Of a stretch of 64,000 bases of DNA, positions 34,300 through 46,170 are shown one piece after another. The notes below the pieces were generated by a model. That model had not been told where the DNA came from. It made no database searches and worked only from the letters and a program-made list of their open reading frames with translations. Each line of letters begins with the position of its first letter. Within the stretch, counting starts at the first letter, position 1. The stretch lies in NCBI GenBank assembly GCA_028274465.1, contig CM051455.1, positions 50,321,351-50,385,350 on the forward strand, in the 5' to 3' direction. Source of the DNA: Plantago ovata. Its lineage: Eukaryota > Streptophyta > Magnoliopsida > Lamiales > Plantaginaceae. A program made the translations under genes and the position numbers.

Positions 34300-34505
34300 A
34301 TAAATATATATATATATTTGTTGAGTCATGTTGAGTCGTTGTCTTTATCTGTTAGAGTTGAGATTGTTGTTTTTTGTTAGGCCGAGCCCGTCAGGCCTAT
34401 GGCCCGTGAGATACCTTAGAAGGTTCCTGGTCACTTATATAAACCAGCTAACCCTAGAAGTCACTCTCACTGAAGTATGAATAAACAAATGATTTCCGAA
34501 AAGTC
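34300..34505 (+). repeat. LTR-like promoter segment (doubtful)
   Basis: A GC-richer block, GGCCGAGCCCGTCAGGCC, is followed by a TATA box (CACTTATATAAACC, about 34432), a 50-bp leader and AATAAA at about 34482. This order is that of a retrotransposon LTR, but no second copy, primer-binding site or coding part is seen. It could equally be another promoter remnant. Confidence 0.25.
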
Positions 34506-34559
34506 TTGTTTCTATATTTTTTTAGCAATAATTTATATTTTGGGTTTTTTTTGTTCATA

Positions 34560-35088
34560 ATATTTGTTTGCCATACAGTGACCAAATATAAATATTACTA
34601 CTATTTATTTGGTCATTTTCCGTATTTTTTTTTAAATGCAAAAATGAGTATTATGACAGCAAATTGTCATAAACTAGTGTATGAGATAATGTATTCTACC
34701 GTATTTACCATTTATTTTATTTTGACTATAGAACCTTTATTATAACAGCTATGTGTCATAACGGAATTGTATTTCTATGTGTATAATTTGTTTATCTTAT
34801 TACATATTTTAACATTTATAACAGTTGTTTGTCAGAATCATATAAATGATATAATAACGGGAGAAAAAGTCGTGTGGGCTGCACCATGTATTATGACAGT
34901 TGGCTTGTCATCCTACCTATTATAAATACAAGTTTTCATAACCGGTTGTCATAATCCATTTATTTTATAACAACCTTTATTCCAACTCCATTTCTTAACA
35001 ACATAGTGTCATAATATGCCTTTTTATAACAGGAATTTTCATATTATAACAGGTTTGTGGTGTTACAATTGTACCATTTTTCTAGTAG
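34560..35088 (+). mobile_element. CACTA element terminus
   Basis: The right end reads CCATTTTTCTAGTAGTG, the inverse of a CACTACTAGAAAAATGG terminus. Upstream, a subterminal motif TATGACA / TGTCATAA appears at least eight times in both orientations between 34650 and 35020, as in CACTA ends. No matching left end with the same 3-bp target could be found in the window, so it is a truncated element or its left end is lost. Confidence 0.65.
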
Positions 35089-36500
35089 TGCCTTTCCTCT
35101 GACAGTCGCCATGTCTTCTTCTGTCGTTCATGTAAGAAATGCGACCCATTTCTTCCTTTCTGAGCAAGACATGCCTGGAGGACGTCCTGAAAGTGCAGGT
35201 GTTTTGACTAAAACAGAGAACAATGTTATGGTCAATGTCATGATCACTGTTGTGACCATTGTTGGGATAACATTGACCTTGACATTGTTAGTTTGTACTT
35301 TACATCTTTTATATTATTTTACCTTTATTCACTAATTTAATTAGTTCATGTTAAAAAATAAACTAATTTAATTAGTTCAACGATTTTGGTTAGTTTTTGT
35401 ATCCTTATTCAGGTTGAATTTACTATGGACGAAAATATATGATTGGTGGACTTAATAAAAGAAGAATCACAAAGAGATATATAAAGAAGGGATTAGGACT
35501 CTGGTGCGTGTCATTACGAATCAACACAGCGCGTTCTTGAGTCAAACAAGATCCCAACACTTGGACTCAGAGCCGTGGTTTGAAGATCAAGCAACAATCC
35601 ACGCTTTCGCAAGAAACGACCGCCGACTAACCCAGCCAGAGATGATGATTATGGAGGTGCAAGACATGTTGAAGACTATGATGAATAAATATAGGTTATC
35701 AACATGGTAGCACGTGGAGGACCAACCACCGGGAAAATGCTCAAGCGCATGACTCTATTCATCGAGGACAGAAGATTGCAGACAAAGGTTCCAACAAGTT
35801 GGACATGAGCTGGAATGAAGGAGAGGCATCCGATCGGCAACATAGCATTAACATAGATTCATCCGAGCGCGTGAGAGGAAGCGATAGGTGTGGAACGTGA
35901 TTTGAGGCGCATGGAGTCACGTGGGACCACTGGAGAAGGCTTGGTAACGTATGCGGAACTCCGAAAGGAGCACGGAGCCTAATTAAAGGTTTTCAGGATG
36001 TTTATGGACCATGAAACTTAGATTACGAACATGTTCGATGAACCAAGCAAGGAAGAATATGTCCGGGAGACTGATAGATCAACGATTGACCCTCTTGTAA
36101 CATTTAATTACTGTTTAGATAACATTAGGATGAGTAGTTGTAGTCATGTTGTTGTGAGAAACGTAGTTTGTCAATATGAAGCTCTGGATTACGATGCCAA
36201 ATTAAGTATCCCTCGAGGAGGATCATGAGCATAAAAGCAATTAGAGCTGATAAGATATCCGATCTGGATAAAATCAAAAGCAACACGAATGTGGTCAGTA
36301 AATCAATGGCGAAAACTATCAAAGCGCCATAAATTTATAAGGACAAGGTTGTGGAGAAGGGTGCGATATGAGTGACAAACAAGACTGTCGAAGTGTTCCT
36401 AAACGAAGGTATTGGTGGTGGAAGCTATATGGAAGCATCGAAACGGGTGAACGACACCGGGACAATTGAGGTCCCGTTATAAGTAGGAAGACCACCTGAC
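35089..36500. other. Unrecognised, possibly decayed coding DNA
   Basis: Base composition is more balanced than in the flanks (about 45-50% GC by eye for 35500-36480). Several open stretches exist, such as 35504-35710 (plus) and 36031-36228 (plus), without motifs I recognise. An imperfect inverted repeat with ACAATGT(T/C)A.GGTCAATGT arms lies at about 35220-35290. It could be a worn transposon body or gene; I cannot assign it. Confidence 0.3.
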
Positions 36501-36615
36501 AGTGGCAGATCTATGAGATCAAGTGTGGGTGCACCTGCACCCATAAGATATATATTTTTTTTCTTTTCATGACCCTTTACAAAATTTTATTTTGCACCCA
36601 CATAGATATATAAAT
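36500..36615. repeat. GTGGGTGCA-type MITE fragment
   Basis: GTGTGGGTGCACCTGCACCC followed by an AT-rich core and TTTTGCACCCACATAGATAT resembles the block at 32000-32130 (GTGGGTGCAAAAAATATAAG, GTGGGTGCAGGTGCAACC). It forms the left border of duplicate copy B. Probably part of the same hAT-like family as the CAGGGG-ended copies. Confidence 0.4.
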
Positions 36616-36619
36616 TATG

Positions 36620-37345
36620 AAATTCCTAGTCCACTACACATCGTTAATCGAAAACAACAGGAAACCTTTCTGCCAAATCCATCTAGCCTAATTGTCATAG
36701 ATTCGACACCTCATAACCGAACACATTGTTCTAAGTCTGACTCATGCTTCTTCCAAATTGAGCCGTAGTACAATAGCTAATCTCTAATCGGTGACACAAC
36801 GGCATATGTATAACATTTACCATCTACAAGGTAGACAAAAAGCATAATGAAACCGAACTGAACTAGTACAAAACCAAATCTCACAAATTGAAGAAAAATG
36901 GAAAATTTTGAAACAACTATATGAAGTAAAATCCTAGTACCATTTACTAGCATCTATAACAGACACACACAGAAAAAGCAGAAAGAAGCAAGAAAAGCAT
37001 GAGAATTTCATCAAGATACTGAACCTTAGGCAAAGGAGGGACACCCATAACTTTCCAATTATGGTTATCATTAGGCACCACAAGGTCATCCAAGCTCACA
37101 ACAGAAGGCGTCTCCCAAACCCTCAACCCTTCAAACTCTTCATCCTCCTCACCGCCAAAATTCAACCACTCCTTGTTTTTATTATTATTATTATTATTAT
37201 CATTCTTAAGATTCCCCAAATTCTCAAACCCTAACACTAACCAACTCCCCCACAATGGGACACCCATTAAACCCTTCCACCGGCCGCCTATCATGAACGA
37301 CCTTGAAGTTGTTATGAGTCTCCCAGTCACAGTTCTGGATATATG
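36620..37345 (-). pseudogene. COL gene fragment (copy B), B-boxes deleted
   Basis: Near-identical to 12355-13110 of the COL gene, covering intron 1 and the end of exon 1. The minus strand keeps [38 protein letters not shown] and PPLPK with a splice donor. Towards the gene start only TTSRSFMIGGRWKGLMGVP (another frame) and a short part of the second B-box region remain. The sequence then jumps at about 37340 to what is upstream flank at 13620 in copy A, deleting both zinc fingers and the start. Exons 2 onward are missing. Not functional. Confidence 0.88.
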
Positions 37346-37435
37346 GTCAACATTGGGGAACCAATGCTGATTGTTTCCTCTTTTGAACATTTTTATAGTG
37401 GAGTTGAATTTAAAAAGGAAAATTGTTGAGAGCCT

Positions 37436-37716
37436 TGTGAAATGTATATTTCTCTATATTGAATGATTTACAGAAGGTACAGAGAAGAAGATCAAGATGA
37501 TGATCGAGAGAAAACATGAATGAATCTAGTCTAATGAGCTTTCTTATATAAGCTCTGTTACTAACTTACTAACTAACTCTGTTCTTAACTAACTAACTAA
37601 TCCTAACCGCTACGTACAAGTAAAGTAACGTAAGGTACAATCCAATACAACGAACTTAACGAATTGTCAATGCCTCGATTCGTTCCTCATCTCGGTTCGT
37701 CTAGATTCTGCTTACA
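37436..37716 (-). repeat. 3' LTR of the copia element
   Basis: 281 bp, bounded by TGTGAAATG and CTGCTTACA in plus-strand reading. Near-identical to the other LTR. It contains CTTATATAAG (about 37550), a possible TATA region, and a run of CTAACTAACTAA-type repeats. Confidence 0.93.
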
Positions 37717-40700
37717 ACCCCCCGCAAGTTGGAGGTGGATGTTATGCAAACCCAACTTGACAATGAAATGATTAAAAAGAGGTGATGCCAACGGTTTAGT
37801 AAGTACATCGGCTAGCTGATCTCTGTTTGAAATGTGGAGCAACTTCACTGTGCCATTGAGTATCTTGTCCCGGATGACATGACAATCTATTTCAATGTGT
37901 TTCGTGCGCTCAAGTTGTACGGGGTTGTGAGCAAGATGGTAAGCGGACAAGCTGTCTGTGTAGAGTAATGCCGGTTTGTCATGTGGTATTTGAAGATCAG
38001 CCAAGATATAACGAAGCAATTGTAGTTCACAAGTAGCCAATGCTACTGCCCTGTACTCCGCCTCTGCACTAGATATGTTGGACACTGTCTGTCTTAGACT
38101 TCCATGAAATTAAGGAATCTCCAAGAAATATTGCATATCCAGTGGTACTGCGTCGGGTTGTGTCACATGATCCCCAATCACTATCTGCAAATCCCTTAAG
38201 TTGAAGTTCATTGCTGGCTGGATAGAATACACCTTGGCCGGGAGATTTCTTTAAGTATCTGAGAACTCTATGCGCGACTTCTAGATGTTTATGAATCGGA
38301 CAGCTCATGAACTGGATAAGATTCTGCAGACAAAAAGAAATGTCAGGCCTAGTTATTGTAAGGTATATCATTTTTTACCTATTAATCTTCTATATGGTTG
38401 TGGATCCGACAATAGATCGTCAGTTGTTCTTTCTAGTCTGGATTTTGCGTCCATTGGAGTATCTTCTGGTTTGGCTGATAAATAGCCATTATCTTGTAGT
38501 AGATCTAAAACATACTTCCTCTGACAGATTGATATACCCTTCTGAGCTCTAGCAACTTCTATTCCCAGAATGTATTTCAGCTCCCCTAGATCTTTGATGG
38601 TAAACTGGTTGTGCAAATGTTGTTTTACAGAGGTGATCTCCTCCATACTGTTACCTGCTAAAATGATGTCATCTACATAGATTAGTAGACAAGTGAAAGA
38701 AGTTGTTGTGGTTTTAGTAAACAAGGAAACATTAGCTTTGGGCTGTAGATATCCAATAGAAAGGAGATTTTCTTGGAGTTTAAAGAACCATTGTCTGCTA
38801 GCTTGTTTCAAGCCATAGAGACTTTTAACAAGCTTGCAGACTTGATTGTTGCCTCCTTTTGTGTATCCCAGAGGTTTTGTCATGTAAACTTCCTCAGTAA
38901 GATCTCCATGGAGAAAAGTTGTATTGACATCCAACTGGTGCAAAAACCACTGTTTGGAAGCTGCAATGGCAATAATGCATCTAACTGTTGTTAGCTTAAC
39001 CACAGGAGAAAAAGTATCAAAATAATCTAAACCATTCTCTTGATTGTAGCCCTTCGCTACTAATCTGGCTTTGTATCTCTCTACTGTGCCATCATGATTA
39101 AACTTTACTTTATAAACCCATTTGCATCCAATGGTATGTTTATCTTTTGGCAAGTCAACTAGTTCCCAGGTTTTTGTCTTCTCCAGAGCTGCTAACTCCA
39201 AGTCCATTGCTTTTATCCATTCCTTATTGGTTATAGCTTCCTTGTAATTTCTTGGTTCTGGAAGTACTGTAATGGCAGCTGTGAAGCACCTGTGTTCACT
39301 AGAGAGATTATTAGTAGATAAGTGATCAGAAATAGGATATCTTATCACCATATTAGCTTTAGATGTACTCTCAACTTTTCTTGCTCTATGATGCTGTAAT
39401 GATGGTGGAAGACTATAGTCATAGAGAGATAATTGATTAGAAACCCTTTTCAGTCTGGTTGATTTCCTTTGCTCTATTGCAGTTGCAGTAGATTGTACTG
39501 TGGAATTTCCATCTGTAAGTGGTGGTGATTGTTGATTAACAACCAAATTCTCTATGTCTCCTTGTTGTGCATCAGAATTACTGTGTTGTTCCTCAAAATT
39601 CATGCTTGGAATGCTACTACCTCCAACTGATAATGTATTTGATGTCTCCTGTAGTGACAAATTAGAGAGAGCGGGTGTGTCTATAATAACACTAGGAGCA
39701 ACAGGTATAATAGGTGGTGGAGGAGGCTTTATCAAGTCATAGAGTTCTTCTTGTTCAGCATGTTGTAAATAATCATAAGACACATCATTTACATGCACAT
39801 TTTCTAAATTAGAAGGAGGTACAGAATGTGAATATGTCACTGCGTTACTGCTGTAGTTAGAAGAATTATCACAATCTATATCAACAGGAGTAAACATAGG
39901 CACATATTCAGATGATTTATCAACTTCAGGAGCATAAGGGAAAAACATTTTCCACAAATTGAACATGTCTGGAGATAAAAACTTGTTTGCTTTCCAGATT
40001 CAATAATTTGTATCCCTTGTAGCCAGTAGGATAGCCAAGAAGAATACATTTTATTGCTCTAGACTCAAACTTTGTTCTATGTGCTGATAAGGTAGATGCA
40101 TAGCATAAAGAGCCAAAAGCTCTCAAGTATGAATAATCTGGCTTTGTTCCATAAAGAACCTCATATGGACTTTTGTTCTGTAAAACTTCAGTTGTTAGAC
40201 GGTTAATAATGTGACAAGCAGTAAGAACACAGTCAGTCCAGTAAGATAGAGGTAAATGAGATTGAAACAATAAAGCTCTAGCAACTTGAAGTAAGTGTTG
40301 GTGCTTTCTTTCAACTTTTCCGTTCTGTTGTGGTGTTTCCACACATGAACGTTGATGTATAATACCCAACGAAGAATAGAAGTTGGTCATGTTGAACTCA
40401 GGACCATTATCTGATCTAATGCATTTTATCTTGCTGTTAAATTGATTGAAGATCAAGTTATAAAAATGTAAGAGATGAACTTTTGTCTCAGATTTATTTT
40501 TCATCAAGTAAAGCCATGTACACCTTGATCTATCATCAACAATGGTTAGAAAATATCTATGACCATTATAAGATGCAGTATGGAAGGATCCCCATATATC
40601 TACATGTATAAGATCAAAGTTTTGATCAGAGACTGATACACTTTCATTGAAAGGAAGCTTTTTCTGTTTACAGAAATGACATATGTCACAAGATTTAAAA

Positions 40701-42703
40701 GAATCTTTATTACAAGAATTTTCAGAAATTACTCCTACAGAAATCATTTTATGCAGAGGTATGTGACCCATCCTAAGGTGCCAAACAGTAGCTTTGTTCA
40801 CTTCTTCACTTTTAACAGCAAGTGCAGTAGCATTAGATTGATAATGATCATTCTTCAAATGATATAATCCTTCTCTGAGTTCAGCATAGCCAATCATCTT
40901 TCTTGTTGCTAGGTCCTGCAATTCACAATGAGTTGCATAGAAATTACAAACAAGGTTCTCATATAATGCCAAATGAGGAACAAAAACCAAGTTGAAAGCA
41001 AAATTAGGAACATATAGCACATTGTGCAAAGTTAGAGTTTCTGTCAACTTTATATCACCACATTTGGTAGCTGTAATAGTATTCCCTGTAGGCAAAGAGA
41101 TGTCAACACTTATATCATGTAATGGTGATGTAAAATATTGAAGATGACAGGCCATATGAGTTGTGGCTCCTGTATCCAATATCCACTTTACATTTTTAAA
41201 GTCAGAAGACATAGATAGAGCACAACATGTTGTGTTACCTGCAAACTGAGAAGTAGATGCAATGTTATGAGGCTGACCTACTGATGTGTGAGGAGAATGA
41301 TTAGTGATAGCCACATCAACTGAGTGAGAAGAACTGCCATTGAACTGAGACTGGAACTTGGTAAACTGAAGGAACTGGTTGTACATGTCAGGTGTCATAT
41401 CACCAACATCAGAGATGGATGATGATTCTGTAGCTGCAGCATGAGCTTGAGTAGATTGTTTCTGGCCCTGGCTTCCTGACTTTAACTTCCTAGGCCCTTT
41501 AGGACCTTCCCAGCCAGGAGGATAAGCAATCAACTGGTAACAATTCTTCATTGTATGACCACTATACCCGCAGTTGATGCATTTTGGCCTGGTCTTGTCC
41601 TTATTGAAATTCTTGAAATTGTTGTTTGCTAAGCAAGCCACTGCTTCTGTGTTGTTGCCATCTTGACTTTGAACAACCATGGCCATACTATCCTGACTGG
41701 AAGTACTCCCAACATTCAGCAAATTTCTTTGACCTTCCTCTTGTTGCCGCAGCGCAAATGCTTTAGCAAGACTTGGAACTGGTGATTGCATCATTATTTG
41801 ACTTCTAACATGCTTATATGAAGAATCCAGTCCAACCAAGAATTTTACTATAGAATCCCTTTCCTGTAACCTTGTCATTTCAATCAGTCCTCCACACGTA
41901 CACTTTGGTAATGGCCTATATGACAAATACTCATCCCAAAGACTATTGAAGACAGAATAATAAGCAGAAATCGACAATGACCCTTGCTTCATATTACTTA
42001 GAGATTGTTCAATAGTAAACACTCTTGTGCCATCACACTTAGTAAACCTCATCTTAAGTTCATTCCAAAGCTCTTGTGCAGATGTAAAACACAACACTCC
42101 CTTACGAATTTCAGAACAACACGAATTAAGTAGCCAAATAAGAACTAGATTATTGGCTCGTGTCCAAGCAGCATGCAATGTAGGATCCAATTCTTGAGAG
42201 GGTTCAGTTATTTTACCGTCAATGTAGCCCGATTTATTCTTCACAGAAAGAGCAATTAGAAACGATTTGCTCCATGATCCATACGTTGCAGCAGTGAGCG
42301 GCTCAAGAACAATCGATATGCCCGGCTGATCGGAGGGATGGAGATAGTACGGAGATGATGGATCTTCAGTGACAGCCCGTGGATTGCGACGACGATCCTC
42401 ATCACGACGACGCTCCGCATCATGGCGGCGATCCTCATCACGGCGACGTTCATCTTCACGGCGACGATCCTCGTCACGGCGACATTCTTCCTCCTGGAGA
42501 CGCTCCTCAACCGTCTGACTGTTATTTCGCGGTGGCAATTGATCAATAACTGCCATTTTGCGAACAAAAAACTAGCACAATCAGAGTTGATTGCAGGAAA
42601 TTGGTGTTCAATCGGAGTAAATTGAACAAAGAGATGATCGAAACGATTGTAGCAGAGTTTCAACGGAATTTTGGTTCAAAGAATCAAAACCTTACTGATA
42701 CCA

Positions 42704-42982
42704 TGTGAAATGTATATTTCTCTATAGAATGATTTACAGAAGGTACAGAGAAGAAGATCAAGATGATGATCGAGAGAAAAGATGAATGAATCTAGTCTAA
42801 TGAGCTTTCTTATATAAGCTCTGTTACTAACTTACTAACTAACTCTGTTCTTAACTAACTAACTAATCCTAACCGCTACGTACAAGTAAAGTAACGTAAG
42901 GTACAATCCGATACAACGAACTTAACGAATTGTCAATGCCTCGATTCGTTCCTCATCTCGGTTCGTCTGGATTCTGCTTACA
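42704..42982 (-). repeat. 5' LTR of the copia element
   Basis: 279 bp partner of the LTR at 37436. On its inner side the plus strand reads CTTACTGATACCA, i.e. TGGTATCAG on the element strand, the usual plant primer-binding site for initiator Met-tRNA. Confidence 0.93.
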
Positions 42983-42987
42983 AGCCT

Positions 42988-45920
42988 TTTTGGTGACTTT
43001 GTTTACTTTACGACTTAAACAAATTCCAGGATTCATATTGCTGATCCTTATGGTAGTACGAGGACAATACAAATGTACAATATTTCATATGAAAATTTCC
43101 AGTGAGCGAATTTGGTCTACTTTTTGTCTTAATGAAAGATTACTGCAGGTAAATGGTAATTGTGATGAACAAATTTCAAATGTAGTAGTAATGTTGTATT
43201 AATTGAACATGTGAATTTATCGGGTTTGGTTTTTGTGGAACTATAAGTGTACATGACATGCTGCACTTGTGATATACTGTACTCGTATATGAGAGGGACA
43301 GGGTTTAAGTTTTGGGGTTTAAGGAAGGTCGGTCATCAAGGTTGGTTGCTAAAAAATCTCTCTCTCATAAATGGCCTCATGATGACAAATTAAACTTTAA
43401 ATTTGTAGGACTAGTAGTATCTACCCTTGATATGGAGGGACCCAAACAGCTAGCGACATTCAGAATATCAGTTTGTATTACACAAGTGTATATATAACGC
43501 TAGAACTTGCTCGACGAGAATACTCACAAGTCACACGTTTGTTTCTTCAAAAGACAAATTTTAATTAGATGCATCATCATGCATGTCACGGCCTCGAAAG
43601 TTAATCAATAATTTTTTTTATAATCGGCAAAAATTTTATTCAACAGAAAGAGAACAATTACAAGGTTTACACTCCGAATTTTGGAGCTTTGGACAAATAC
43701 ATGTGTTATATACACCTACTCATACACTAGTGTTATATAAATATTCTAAACCATCTTATTTCTCCACACCTATACAGCTATACCAACTTTATGGCTCCGT
43801 CATCGATATAAATCAAACCACACACCTCACATTTTACTTTTTACTGCCCAACTCAATACCCCTGTACTAAAGTGTTGGGTAAACTTGGGAAAATATAAGT
43901 TCATTCCCAAAACGCCGCCCAAGTCTCTCGTAGACTAGTAGGAGACTATTACGGGACCATCCGCCCATATATATAACCTTACCAGAAATTCTAAATGCTA
44001 GTTGTCCAAATTAATGGACGAGAATAGTGTAAAACATGTCAACATGGTCCATGGATGCCATTAAACAACGAATAATTTACATGCTTTTTTTCCTTCTAAT
44101 ATTTTTAATTTTTTTGTTTTTATATCGATACATTTGCTCATATATATATTCTCGATTATTACCCAGAATTATAGATGTCTATGTTGCAGAAAACTTTTGG
44201 ATCGATCTACAAAAGTTCTTATAGATAAAAAAATTTTGTAGACAGTGTATGATACTGTATGAGTAAGTTTACAAATTATGTGATTTAAAATTAAACACAT
44301 AATTTCATTTTTAAATAATATGACAGATTTTTCCATTGAGCAAGTTTATGAAAGAATTTTCCATTTTGATGCCTATTGACGGCCCGTAATTCATGTACTA
44401 GGATAGAAACCCCGGAGTTGAGTTATAGTGCTAAGTACTCATATGTACTCATATGCTTTTCTATATATTGTTTACTGTTTACGTTCTTTTTTTGCTTTCA
44501 TAAATTCTCAGTTTTATTGTGGATCTGACATTTAAACTAAATAGCTCACATACAAATTAATTATATATAAACATCTTAAAATACCTTTATAATCTACAAA
44601 ACCGATAAGTAGTATATATTTGAGACACACTCAAAACACCTTAATCGTTTATTCGCTTGTAACGTAATTAATAGATTTTTTAATGACGTTGATAACCCAC
44701 CGCTGCTATCTTTTGTTGTTGCACTGAGTAGACCCCACGGGTTGACATAATAGCCTGCAAATTAAACCATGTAAGTCAAGTTAAACCGCAACAAATTGCC
44801 ACATGCTTGACTCAGAAGACCTAAGAAGATATATCTTTACTTTTAACCAACTGACTCACCCTTATGTGCACAATTAATAACGTTTTTAACCAATTGAGAC
44901 ATCGTCACAATTTACATGCATAATAGAAAATTGTTTTAAGTTATAGTTACTTTGAGATAATTAATGATAGAGGTATTTTGGAAATTAGCACATACTATAA
45001 TCAACAATTTTTGCAGAATGAATGGCAAAAAAATCTATCTAAATGATTATGTATTTTTACATGTATATAAATTTGTAATGTAACATAATGGTGCAATATA
45101 TATTCTCTGGCGATATCATACTCCTCATCATCTTAAAGGCCTAAAATTCATGGATCAATATTGGAGTCATGCGGCCGTTACAAACAAATGTCAGGTCATG
45201 CTGCACTTTTTGGAGCATTCAGTCAGTCAGTCACACGTACAATAAACTCAGCTGATTCATCGCACACTATCGTGGATATCGAGTATCCACAATCCACAAA
45301 GGAGTGTGAAAAGTCCAGTTTGAAGGCAAACATAGCTGCTAAATACTAGTAGTACTTGTGTATATCATTGCTTGAATTGTAAAACGAAATGTAATGAACT
45401 AAAATACAGTCACAGTTGAAGCTACTGTAAGATTGAAAATATGCAACTCAAGCTAAATGTATCTTTTTACTCCATGTAACAATTGATTTATATATATAGA
45501 TGTGAAACGTCCATATCTACTACTACTTCAGTTTCTCAAAATAATGAAAACAGAACACCCTTAAAGAACCGGCATCATAAGATAAATAAAGGTCACACCA
45601 AATAAATTGATTCCAAGAATTCTCTCGACTAAGACACCATTCCCCCCTTAAAATCAATGGACAAACAGGCAGACAAACTTCAACGTTCAAAGAACAGAAT
45701 CGAATCAGAACAGATACGATGCCTTAATTAGCAATAACATCGATCAGATACTGTTGCCCTGCTCTGCTGCTTCTTCTCCACTGCAACGGAAAAGCATAAC
45801 TTCTTTAGCTAACAAAAACAGGGAACTTTAGAATCTTAGAACAACAACCAAACTCAGATAGTCACTAGCTAGAAGTCTATAGATAAAAAAAGAGAAACAG
45901 GCAAATCAGAAAGAAGTTAT
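42988..45920. repeat. Duplicated spacer, copy B
   Basis: Collinear with 13740-17104 of copy A without its MITE and LINE insertions, then continues into the kelch-gene 3' flank that is also found at 28880-29280. It carries a single GAAAATTTCCAG at about 43094 (empty site of the 13.8-kb MITE) and CAGTTTCTCAAAATAATGAA at 45530 (empty site of the MULE). A small LINE tail is inserted near 43616. About 44170-44930 has no counterpart that I could see in copy A and no coding content. Confidence 0.75.
43612..43668 (-). mobile_element. Very short LINE tail insert
   Basis: On the minus strand it reads GTTGAATAAAATTTTTGCCG then ATTAT and an A-run. This is the terminal 35-50 nt shared by the LINE tails elsewhere in the window. 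Copy A has ordinary sequence at the same place (15957-16005). Confidence 0.55.
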
Positions 45921-45923
45921 GTA

Positions 45924-46170
45924 TTATGTATATACCTCACTACTCCGGATGGAACATGACAACATTATAAACATAGTTTCTGCCGGAACTGAGTTCATGG
46001 TACGGTGTTGGAGAGAAAGGGGCTCACAAGTAATCTTGTCCTCCTTGCGGGTGGCAGTGAACTTGAGGAAATATAGAGTGGTTTTGCGGCCACGACAAGT
46101 TTGTTTCCAAAAAGTCATCCAGAAGATGTCGCTGCCCACATAAAACAAGGTAGTACAAGATCCCAATTCA
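45924..46170 (-). pseudogene. Kelch-like gene fragment, copy B
   Basis: The minus strand encodes LFYVGSDIFWMTFWKQT and FLKFTATRKEDKITCEPLSL, matching the C-terminal end of the gene at 29278-29500 with a few changes. Homology stops at about 46170, where unrelated sequence begins. Its 3' flank (45540-45920) also matches 28880-29280. A truncated duplicate. Confidence 0.85.

Larger units (their letters stand above)
37436..42982 (-). mobile_element. Ty1-copia LTR retrotransposon
   Basis: A copia element of 5.55 kb on the minus strand with 281- and 279-bp LTRs (TG..CA ends), a 5-bp duplication AGCCT (37431-37435; 42983-42987), a primer-binding site complementary to initiator Met-tRNA next to the 5' LTR, and a GGGGGG-type polypurine tract at the 3' LTR. 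Coding order is gag with a CCHC knuckle, protease (DTGATTH), integrase, RT (YVDDIIL) and RNase H, the copia order. The LTRs differ at only about four or five places, so it is young. It is broken in roughly three places and looks otherwise complete. It sits in duplicate copy B. Confidence 0.96.
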
